Assembly: GCF_011927825.1 (NCBI RefSeq)
Contig: NZ_JAATJI010000001.1
Location: 1,798,001-1,862,000, forward strand
Source: Polymorphobacter fuscus
GTDB taxonomy: Bacteria; Pseudomonadota; Alphaproteobacteria; Sphingomonadales; Sphingomonadaceae
Length of the DNA stretch: 64,000 nucleotides
Direction of reading: 5' to 3'
Shown in pieces: positions 28,894 to 35,960 of this stretch. A model generated the notes under the pieces. The model did no database searches. It saw only the letters and a list, made by a program, of their open reading frames with translations, and was not told where the DNA came from. Both the position numbers and the translations under genes were made by a program. Each line of letters starts with the position of its first letter. The stretch's first letter is position 1.

Positions 28894-29900
28894 CGACACG
28901 CAACGTCTGGCGGCTGGCGCACCGCCCGGTCGGCGACATCGCCGATGGCGACCTCGTCTACGGCAGCGAACCGCTCCCCGACATCGCCGAGGGCCAGTTC
29001 AGCCTGCGGCTGACCTATCTGTCGCTCGACCCGACCAACCGCATCTGGATGAGCGACCAGGAGCAATATATGCCGCCGGTCGACGTCGGCGCGGCGATGC
29101 GCGGCGGCGTCTGCGGCCGGGTGGTCGAAAGCCGCAAGCCCGGCGTCAACCCCGGCGACCTGTTCGCCGGACTGGGCGAATGGGCCGATGTCATGGTGAC
29201 CGATGGCACCGGGCTCAGCCGCCTGCCCGAAATTCCCGGCGTGCCGCTCGCTGCCGCCTTCGGCACCCTGGGGCTGGTCGGGCCCACGGCCTATTTCGGG
29301 CTGCTCGACATCGGCCAGCCGCAGCCCGGCGAGACGCTGGTGGTCAGCGCTGCCGCCGGCGGCGTCGGCCAGATCGTCGGGCAGATCGGCAAGATCAAGG
29401 GCTGCCGCGTCATCGGCATCGCCGGCGGCAAGGCCAAATGCGATTATGTCACGGGCGAGCTCGGCTTCGATGCCTGCATCGACTATAAATCGCAGGACGT
29501 CGGCGCCGCGCTCGACCGGCTGGCGCCCGACGGCATCGACATCAATTTCGAACAGGTCGGCGGCGACATCATGGTCGCGGTGCTGCAGCGCATGAAAACC
29601 TTCGGCCGCATGCCGCTGTGCGGGCTGATCAGCAGCTACAACGCCACCACCGCCAGCGAGCCACCGGGCTATTGGACGATGATGCTGATGCGCCGGTTGA
29701 CGGTGCGCGGTTTCATCGTCACCGATTTCGCACCCCGGTTCGCCGAAAGCGGCCAGGCGCTGCTCGGCTGGATGTTGGACGGGCGGTTGAAGACCCGGCA
29801 GGATGTGCGGCCGGGCCTCGACAATGCGGCCCGGCTCGTCCGCGAACTCTACACCGGTGGCAACTTCGGCAAACTGCTCGTCGAGGTCACGCCGCCCTGA
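28890..29900 (+). CDS. MDR-family NADP-dependent oxidoreductase (CurA/leukotriene B4 dehydrogenase-like)
   Basis: A 336-residue zinc-free medium-chain dehydrogenase/reductase. The N-terminal catalytic domain has YLSLDPTNRIWMSD, and the Rossmann fold has VVSAAAGGVGQIVGQIGKIKGCRVIGIAGG. The family reduces activated double bonds such as enones with NADPH. GGGAGA lies about 7 nt upstream of the ATG. It is coupled by an ATGA overlap to the hydrolase gene, so the two likely act in one pathway. Confidence 0.92.
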   Translation: MTTRNVWRLAHRPVGDIADGDLVYGSEPLPDIAEGQFSLRLTYLSLDPTNRIWMSDQEQYMPPVDVGAAMRGGVCGRVVESRKPGVNPGDLFAGLGEWADVMVTDGTGLSRLPEIPGVPLAAAFGTLGLVGPTAYFGLLDIGQPQPGETLVVSAAAGGVGQIVGQIGKIKGCRVIGIAGGKAKCDYVTGELGFDACIDYKSQDVGAALDRLAPDGIDINFEQVGGDIMVAVLQRMKTFGRMPLCGLISSYNATTASEPPGYWTMMLMRRLTVRGFIVTDFAPRFAESGQALLGWMLDGRLKTRQDVRPGLDNAARLVRELYTGGNFGKLLVEVTPP

Positions 29901-29934
29901 CACGGGCGCCGGACGGCGCAAAAGGCGGTTGGCG

Positions 29935-30309
29935 ATGCGCGTCATGATCCTGGTCAAGGCGACGGCGGACAGCGAGGCCGGCCATTTTCCCATGCCTTGG
30001 ACCGCAAGCATGATGGCGGCCATGGGGCGGTTCAACGACGATCTCGCCGCGGCCGGGGTTCTGGTCACGGGCGACGGGCTCAAGCCTTCGTCGCACGGCC
30101 GGCGTGTCGTCTTCGACGGTGCCGATCGCACCGTGGTCGCTGGTCCCTTTGCCGCGACGTCGGAACTCGTCGCCGGTTTCTGGCTGTGGGATGTCGCGGA
30201 CATGGACGCGGCGGTCGCCTGGGTGCGGCGCTGCCCCAACCCGATGCCCGGCCCCAGCATTATCGAAATCCGACCGCTTTACGAAAGTAACGACCTGCCC
30301 GATTTCTGA
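29935..30309 (+). CDS. YCII-related domain protein
   Basis: A 124-residue protein of the YciI/DGPF-like ferredoxin-fold group. It starts MRVMILVKATADSEAG and carries a conserved GRRVVFDGADRTVVAGPFAATSELVAGFW strand-loop pattern, with an acidic and histidine-containing putative active site. Proteins of this family often accompany ECF sigma factors, but none is here. The ATG at 29935 matches the family N-terminus; longer frames fall inside the oxidoreductase gene. Confidence 0.87.
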   Translation: MRVMILVKATADSEAGHFPMPWTASMMAAMGRFNDDLAAAGVLVTGDGLKPSSHGRRVVFDGADRTVVAGPFAATSELVAGFWLWDVADMDAAVAWVRRCPNPMPGPSIIEIRPLYESNDLPDF

Positions 30310-30637
30310 CCGCGCGCCACGATCCAAAATCCTCGCCAAATGAACAGGATTGGCCAGTTCGATTGCCGATGAACGCGAATCGTGGTAATCAACTCCGACA
30401 TTCTGATCAGACCATTGATTAACTGCCAGAAAACATGCGCCGGAACAGGCGCCGGACAGCATTGAAATAGCGCAGGGACTGCCGGGGATTCGAAGTCATT
30501 GCTGAAGGCCGTCGTCGCATCTTGCGGCACTAGACCTTCGTGTCTTTGCGACAACAGTTCCCGGCGACGGGAAACAGGTGAAGAACATCCAGATCAGAGA
30601 ATAGAGAACAGAACATATTGCAGCGGGGGAGTGAGCC
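30310..30637 (+). promoter_or_regulatory. 328-nt AT-richer leader upstream of the injection-system operon
   Basis: No convincing gene lies here. It is the AT-richest stretch in this part of the window and must hold the promoter for the downstream run. It contains TAATCAA (30386-30392) and TTGATTA (30415-30421) as inverted arms flanking a perfect 10-base palindrome TCTGATCAGA (30402-30411), and a near-exact tandem repeat, GCGCCGGAACAG (30437-30448) followed by GCGCCGGACAG (30449-30459). No clear -35/-10 pair could be picked. GGGGGAG sits about 7 nt before the sheath ATG. Confidence 0.55.
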
Positions 30638-32518
30638 ATGCCGGCCGTGCTGACCTATCCGGGCGTCTATATCGAGGAAACCGCCAGCGGGGTGCGAAGC
30701 ATCGCCGGCGTCGCCACCTCCATCGCCGCCTTTGTCGGCCGCACCCGCCGCGGGCCCACCAACGAACCGATCGTCATCAACAGCTATGGCGATTTCGAAC
30801 GCCGTTTCGGCGGCCTGTGGGTGGCCAGCCCGCTCAGCTTCGCGGTGCGCGACTTCTATCTCAACGGCGGCGGCACCGCGATCATCGTCCGGCTGTTCCA
30901 CCCGCAATTCGCCGATGCCGCCGCCCGCACCGCCGCGCTTGCTGCCGCCACCACCGAGGCACAGACCGGGGCCGACCTCGTCGCCGCCGCCGCGACCACG
31001 GCCGCCGGGGCCGGCGGCGCCACCGCCGCCGGCGTCGCGGCGGCCGCCCAGACGGCAGCCGGGACCGCCGTCGGCACGTCGGGCCTTGCCGCCGGGAACG
31101 CCGTCGCTGCCGCTGCGGCAGCCGCTGCCGCAGCGCCGGCTGCGACCCCGGCCACTGTCTCGGCTGCGGCGACCGGCGCTGTCGCCGATGCCGTGACCGC
31201 CGCCGCGGCCAGCGCAGCGCCGGTCACGGCCGCGTCGATCGATGCCAACGGCCTGTCGCTGGAGGCGGCAAGCCCCGGGGACTGGGGCAATCTGCTGCGC
31301 GCCCGCATCGACCATGATGTCGCTGTCGATCCCGCCAACCCCGCTGCCGCCACAATGATGTTCAACCTGACCGTCCGCGACGGCCAGACCGGCGAGGTCG
31401 AGGTCCACCGCAACCTGTCGGTCGACCCTGGCCATCCGCGCCGCGCCGACCTGGTGCTCAAGGATTCCTCCGCCCTTGTCCGCGCCCCGACGCTGCCGGC
31501 GGCCCGCCCGGGCGCCAGCACGACCACGCCCGGCACGGACCCCTGGGCAACCAACACCCCGGCCACCAACGCCGCCGTGGCGGAGGCCGATCGCGCCGGC
31601 AACGGCAATGCCCTGACCGCCGGCGACTTCACTCCGGCCGGCGCTGCGGCTGCCAAACAGGGGCTGTACGCGCTCGACAAGGCCGACCAGTTCAACCTGT
31701 TGTGCATCCCGCCGCATACCCCCGAAGGCAGCATCGAAGCCGCCCTTGTCGATGCCGGCATCGCCTATTGCACCGGCCGCCGCGCGATGATGATCGTCGA
31801 TCCGCCGGCCGATTGGGACAGCAAGGAAGATGCCATCGCCGGCGTCGATGCCGGAGTCGGGACCGCCAGCGCCAATGCGGCGCTGTTCTTTCCGCGCATC
31901 GTCCAGCAGAACCCGCTGCGCGACAACCGGGAGGAAGCCTTTGCCCCCTGCGGCGCCATCGCGGGGCTGATCGCCCGCATCGACGGCCAGCGCGGCGTCT
32001 GGAAGGCGCCGGCCGGGCTCGATGCGACTCTCGTCAATGTGCCGAAGCTGTCGGTGCCGCTGACGGACCTCGAAAATGGCGAGCTCAACCCGCTCGGGGT
32101 CAATTGCCTGCGCGCCCTGCCCGGCGCCGGCCGCGTCGTCTGGGGCGCGCGCACCCGGCGCGGCAGCGACCGGCTGGCGGACCAGTGGAAATATATCCCG
32201 GTCCGCCGCACCGCCCTCTACATTGAGGAAAGCCTGTATCGCGGCACGCAATGGGTGGTGTTCGAACCCAATGACGAGCCGCTCTGGGCGTCGATCCGTC
32301 TCAACATCGGCGCCTTCCTCCACGGCCTGTTCCGCCAGGGCGCCTTCCAGGGCACCGCCCCGCGCGATGCCTATTTCGTCAAGTGCGACAAGGACACGAC
32401 GCTGCAGGCCGATATCGACCGCGGTGTCGTCAACATCGTCGTCGGCTTCGCGCCGCTCAAACCCGCCGAGTTCGTCGTCATCCGCCTGCAGCAGATCGCC
32501 GGGCAGATCCAGGCCTGA
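30638..32518 (+). CDS. contractile tail sheath protein with alanine-rich insertion
   Basis: A 626-residue phage-tail-like sheath subunit that polymerises around the tube and contracts to drive injection. The family N-terminus is YPGVYIEETASGVRSIAGV, and the subtilisin-like C-terminal domain ends in VVGFAPLKPAEFVVIRLQQ. Residues about 91-200 are low-complexity and roughly half alanine, inserted between the first beta-rich domain and the continuation at IDANGLSLEAASPGDWGN. Afp/PVC-type systems have two or three sheath paralogues; only one is present here. It is the first gene of the cluster and follows a strong ribosome-binding site. Confidence 0.95.
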   Translation: MPAVLTYPGVYIEETASGVRSIAGVATSIAAFVGRTRRGPTNEPIVINSYGDFERRFGGLWVASPLSFAVRDFYLNGGGTAIIVRLFHPQFADAAARTAALAAATTEAQTGADLVAAAATTAAGAGGATAAGVAAAAQTAAGTAVGTSGLAAGNAVAAAAAAAAAAPAATPATVSAAATGAVADAVTAAAASAAPVTAASIDANGLSLEAASPGDWGNLLRARIDHDVAVDPANPAAATMMFNLTVRDGQTGEVEVHRNLSVDPGHPRRADLVLKDSSALVRAPTLPAARPGASTTTPGTDPWATNTPATNAAVAEADRAGNGNALTAGDFTPAGAAAAKQGLYALDKADQFNLLCIPPHTPEGSIEAALVDAGIAYCTGRRAMMIVDPPADWDSKEDAIAGVDAGVGTASANAALFFPRIVQQNPLRDNREEAFAPCGAIAGLIARIDGQRGVWKAPAGLDATLVNVPKLSVPLTDLENGELNPLGVNCLRALPGAGRVVWGARTRRGSDRLADQWKYIPVRRTALYIEESLYRGTQWVVFEPNDEPLWASIRLNIGAFLHGLFRQGAFQGTAPRDAYFVKCDKDTTLQADIDRGVVNIVVGFAPLKPAEFVVIRLQQIAGQIQA

Positions 32519-32529
32519 GGAGACCGAAG

Positions 32530-33054
32530 GTGCCACAATTCACCGTGAACGCCTCGCGGTTCGATCCGTACAAGAACTTCAAGTTCCGGGTCAGCCTCGA
32601 AGGCCGCTATGTCGCCGGAATCTCCAAGGTCGGCGCGCTGAAACGCACCACCGAGGTGGTCAAGCATCGCGAAGGCGGCGACCCGAGCAGCAGCCGCAAG
32701 TCACCCGGCCGCACCGAATATGAAGCGATCACGCTGGAACGCGGCGTGACCCATGATGTCGAATTCGAACGCTGGGCCAACAAGGTCTGGAACTTCGGGT
32801 CGGGGCTGGGCAGCGAAGTCTCGCTCAAGGACTTTCGCAAGGACCTGATCATCGAGGTCTATAACGAGGCCGGGCAGAAGGTCATTGCCTACAAGATCTT
32901 CCGCGCCTGGGTGTCGGAATTCCAGGCGCAGGCCGATCTCGACGCCAATGCCAACGCCGTCCTGATCCAGTCGATCAAGCTCGAACACGAAGGCTGGGAA
33001 CGCGACTATGAAGTCGCCGAACCGTCCGAGCCCAGCTTCACCGAGCCCGCCTGA
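32530..33054 (+). CDS. tail tube protein (T4 gp19-like)
   Basis: A 174-residue inner tube subunit of the phage T4 gp19/Afp1 family: NFKFRVSLEGRYVAGISKVGALKRTTEVVKHREGGD in the first half and IEVYNEAGQKVIAYKIFRAWVSEFQA in the second, shown as partial matches only (KHREGGD, YKIFRAWVSEFQA). Start is GTG at 32530 with GGAG at the end of the sheath gene about 8 nt upstream. It follows the sheath by 11 nt, the universal sheath-tube order of eCIS loci. Only one tube gene is present. Confidence 0.95.
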   Translation: MPQFTVNASRFDPYKNFKFRVSLEGRYVAGISKVGALKRTTEVVKHREGGDPSSSRKSPGRTEYEAITLERGVTHDVEFERWANKVWNFGSGLGSEVSLKDFRKDLIIEVYNEAGQKVIAYKIFRAWVSEFQAQADLDANANAVLIQSIKLEHEGWERDYEVAEPSEPSFTEPA

Positions 33055-33064
33055 GGCCGGGGCC

Positions 33065-33817
33065 ATGCCCACAACCATGCCTGCAACCATGGCAGCGCCC
33101 GGCGAGGCCGCGATGCTCGACCTTTGGGAGGCCGGCAGCGGCGCGTCGTTGACCCGGCGCGGCCTCCACCTGCTCGCGGCGGCCTTGCCCGACACGCACG
33201 GGCTGGCGAACCTCAGCATCGGCGCGCGCGACGCCGAACTGCTGGCGCTCCACGACCGGTTGTTCGGACCTGCCATCGCCTGCCGGACGGACTGTGCCGC
33301 CTGTGGTGCCCCGATCGAGCTGGCATTTGCCACCGACGATATCCGCGCCGATGCGGCGCTGCGCGACACGGTCGACGTCGTCGTCGGCGACACCCGCATC
33401 CGCGCGCGCCTGCTCGACAGCCGCGACCTGCTCGCCATCGAAGCCGAAAGCGACCCGACCACCGCCGAGCGCCGGCTGCTGGAACGCTGCATCGTCACCG
33501 CCGAACATGCCGGCACGCCGGTGGCGCCCGCCGAGGTCCCGGCAGCCGCGATGGACGCCGTCGGTGCCGCCCTCGCCGCCGCCGATCCGCAGGCGGAAAT
33601 CCTGCTCGATATCGCCTGCGCCGATTGCGCCGCGACGGCGCTGGCGCCCTTCGATATCGTCGGCCATGTCTGGGCGCGGCTCGACCATTGGGCCCGCGCC
33701 ATGCTCGGCGCGGTGGACAGCCTCGCGCGCAGCTATGGCTGGAGCGAGGCTGCGATCCTGGCGCTCGGCCCGGTCCGCCGCCAGGCCTATCTCGATCGCA
33801 TCGCCGGCGCCGCATGA
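33065..33817 (+). CDS. gp26/T4 baseplate-hub-assembly-like protein with zinc ribbon
   Basis: A 250-residue protein matching in position and layout the T4-type baseplate hub assembly chaperone found after the tube gene in many eCIS clusters. It shows a helical N-terminus (TRRGLHLLAAALP), two CxxC knuckles (C77xxC80 and C185xxC188) that probably form one zinc ribbon, and a C-terminal helical segment with YGWSEAAILALGPVRRQAYLDRI. The ATG at 33065 is preferred because an earlier ATG lies within the tube gene. It probably helps assemble or recruit parts, not being a known structural protein. Confidence 0.7.
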   Translation: MPTTMPATMAAPGEAAMLDLWEAGSGASLTRRGLHLLAAALPDTHGLANLSIGARDAELLALHDRLFGPAIACRTDCAACGAPIELAFATDDIRADAALRDTVDVVVGDTRIRARLLDSRDLLAIEAESDPTTAERRLLERCIVTAEHAGTPVAPAEVPAAAMDAVGAALAAADPQAEILLDIACADCAATALAPFDIVGHVWARLDHWARAMLGAVDSLARSYGWSEAAILALGPVRRQAYLDRIAGAA

Positions 33818-34704
33818 GCCTCATTCGCCACCTCGTCCAGCGCACCCTCGCCGCCGGGACCGGCCTGCGCCCGCTGCTCGCGCCCGACTTCGGCGCGCCG
33901 CACCCGGCACCGGGCGAAGACCTGGTCGCGGACAGCGCCCGGCCGGCACCCCCGCGCCACCCGGCGCCGTCGCCGGCCGCCGCAATGGCTCCGGTCCCAG
34001 CCGCACCGGAGCCGCGGACGCCGCCCGTTCGAAGGTCGGCCGCCGAGGTGCCGGCGGTGGCCGCGGTGCCGGCCATGACACCACCGGCGCCGGCGAAATC
34101 GCCGCGCCAGCCCGACCCTGAAGACCCCGTCGCCCTGCCGCGTCGCCGCGCGCACCGCGCCGCTGCCCCTGACCCCATCCCCGAACCGCTGCCGGCGCCG
34201 CCGGCCACCCGCCCGCGCCCCACGCACCCGACCCAAGCCGCCGCGGCGCCGCCGCTTCCACCTCCGCAGCCGCTTGTGGCACCGCAATCGGCAGGCCGCA
34301 CCACATCGCCCCGCGCCGCCGATCCGCCGGCACCGGCGCCGGCCCGCGCCCCTCGTGCAGCGCCCGCGCCCGCACCCGTCCCGGCGCCGCACCTTCCGAT
34401 CGCGGCGCCCCGCGCCGCCGCGCCCCCGGCACGCCCCTCCGTCATCCCGACGCTGCCCCAGAGCGCCCCGCGCCCGACCCCGATCGTCCCGCCGGCACCC
34501 CCGCCCGCTGCCCTGGTGACCCCCGTCACCGCCCCGGCGGCGCCCGCATCCGCCCCGCCGCCGCCCGATGTCATCATCAGCATCGGCCGCATCGAGGTTC
34601 GCGCCGGCACCGCCCCGCCGGTCCGGCAGGCACAATCGCGCAACCCGGCGCCGCCGCTCAGCCTCGCCGATTACCTCGGCAAGCGCGAAGGAAGTCGGCG
34701 GTGA
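33814..34704 (+). CDS. Pro/Ala-rich linker protein of the injection-system cluster
   Basis: A 296-residue protein. The first about 25 residues (MSLIRHLVQRTLAAGTGLRP) and the last about 45 (VIISIGRIEVRAG ... LSLADYLGKR) are ordinary sequence; between them lie about 220 residues made mostly of Pro and Ala with scattered Arg. The C-terminal IGRIEVRA and SLADYL motifs recur in this position in contractile-tail clusters. It is probably a flexible tether or an assembly scaffold. Overlaps ATGA with the previous gene and GTGA with the next. The extreme composition makes automatic annotation in this region unreliable. Confidence 0.75.
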   Translation: MSLIRHLVQRTLAAGTGLRPLLAPDFGAPHPAPGEDLVADSARPAPPRHPAPSPAAAMAPVPAAPEPRTPPVRRSAAEVPAVAAVPAMTPPAPAKSPRQPDPEDPVALPRRRAHRAAAPDPIPEPLPAPPATRPRPTHPTQAAAAPPLPPPQPLVAPQSAGRTTSPRAADPPAPAPARAPRAAPAPAPVPAPHLPIAAPRAAAPPARPSVIPTLPQSAPRPTPIVPPAPPPAALVTPVTAPAAPASAPPPPDVIISIGRIEVRAGTAPPVRQAQSRNPAPPLSLADYLGKREGSRR

Positions 34705-35960
34705 GCAACCACCTCGCCATCGCCAATGTCACCGCCGCCATCGGCCAGATCGCCCATGGCGCGGCGCAGGGCGCCGTCGGCGGCGTCGGCATCCGCTATG
34801 GCCGCCCCAACGCCACCGACACCGGCGGCCGCGTCAACGTCTATCTCTACCAGATCGTCCCCAATGCCGCGCTGCGCAACGCCGACCTGCCGACGCGCAG
34901 CGGCACCGGCGGGCTCGCCGGCCGGCCGACGGCGGCGCTCGACCTCCATTACCTCGTCAGCTTCTACGGCAATGCCCAGCTGTTCGAGCCCGATCGCATG
35001 GCCGGTGCAGTGGTGCGCGATCTCCACGCCCGTCCGGTGCTCGACGCCGCGACGCTCGCCAATGCCGTCGCCAGCAATGCGGCGTCGCTGACCGGCAGCA
35101 ACCTGGGCCAGACGCTGGAGCGCGTCACCCTCACGCCCATGTCGCTGACCATCGACGACATGTCGCGGCTCTGGTCGCTGTTCACCCAGGCGCCGCACAC
35201 CTTGTCGGTCGCCTATCGCGCCGGGGTCGTGCTGATCGACGCCCTTGAAAGCGGCCCTGCGCCGGCGCCTGTGCTGCGGCGCGGCGATGATGGCCGCGGC
35301 GTACTGACCAGCATCGATCGCACCCCGCGGCTCACCACCGCCTGGGTCGGCTTTGCCGCATCGGTCGACCGGCAGCCGCCGCTGCCCAGCCTGCCCGTCG
35401 CGATGCCGGGCACGCTGCTCCGCATCGCCGGCACCGACCTCGATGGTGAACGGCTCGACCTGCACTTCGTCCATCCGCGCCGCGCCGACCGCAGCCTGAC
35501 CATCGCCGCTGCCGACCGCAGCGCCAGCGAAATCCGGCTCGCCATCCCCGATGATGGCGCCGACTGGGCGGCCGGCCTTTATGCCGTCACCGCCGAAGTC
35601 GTTCGCGACGGCACGCTGCTGCGTGCGCCGCTGTGGCCGCTGGTGCTGGCACCGCGTGTCACCGGCCTGTCGCCCAACCCGGCCGGGCCGGCCGGCGGCA
35701 GCGTCGCCATCACCGTCACGACGGCACCGATCGTGCTGGCCACCCAGGCCGCGAGCCTGCGCGCCGGCCCCATCACCGTCGCGGCCGAGCCGCGCGGGCT
35801 CGACAGCGATCCGCTGGTCTTCATCCTCGACCCCGCCCCGGTGCTGGCGGGGGCGCTGGTTCGGCTCACTGTCGATGGCGCCGAAAGCCTGCCGGTCGTT
35901 ATCGACGCCGTGTCGGGCGATTTCGCCTTCGACGACGGCCAGCGGCTGACCATCGCATGA
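34701..35960 (+). CDS. DUF4255 protein with C-terminal Ig-like domain
   Basis: A 419-residue protein. The N-terminal DUF4255 domain (about residues 1-190) begins LAIANVTAAIGQIAHGA and contains VYLYQIVPNAALRNADLP and ALDLHYLVSFYG; it is a hallmark eCIS protein probably related to the tail terminator/sheath-cap. The C-terminal part has beta-rich, IPT/Ig-like repeats (VTGLSPNPAGPAGGSVAIT). Start is GTG 34701 overlapping the previous stop. DUF4255 proteins are thought to end or stabilise the tube, which may explain the absence of a separate cap gene. Confidence 0.85.
   Translation: MSNHLAIANVTAAIGQIAHGAAQGAVGGVGIRYGRPNATDTGGRVNVYLYQIVPNAALRNADLPTRSGTGGLAGRPTAALDLHYLVSFYGNAQLFEPDRMAGAVVRDLHARPVLDAATLANAVASNAASLTGSNLGQTLERVTLTPMSLTIDDMSRLWSLFTQAPHTLSVAYRAGVVLIDALESGPAPAPVLRRGDDGRGVLTSIDRTPRLTTAWVGFAASVDRQPPLPSLPVAMPGTLLRIAGTDLDGERLDLHFVHPRRADRSLTIAAADRSASEIRLAIPDDGADWAAGLYAVTAEVVRDGTLLRAPLWPLVLAPRVTGLSPNPAGPAGGSVAITVTTAPIVLATQAASLRAGPITVAAEPRGLDSDPLVFILDPAPVLAGALVRLTVDGAESLPVVIDAVSGDFAFDDGQRLTIA

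Noticed and set aside
30279..30554. 91-codon minus-strand frame in the leader region
   Set aside because: No ribosome-binding site or homology-like pattern, and it overlaps the YCII gene end and the leader elements.
30908..31238. CRISPR-like or nucleotide tandem repeat in the Ala-rich sheath part
   Set aside because: Repetition is due to alanine codons in one coding frame; no regular repeat-spacer structure.
33900..34560. Non-coding repeat in the Pro/Ala-rich region
   Set aside because: The frame is open, joined by 4-nt overlaps to neighbours and has conserved-looking ends, so it is coding.
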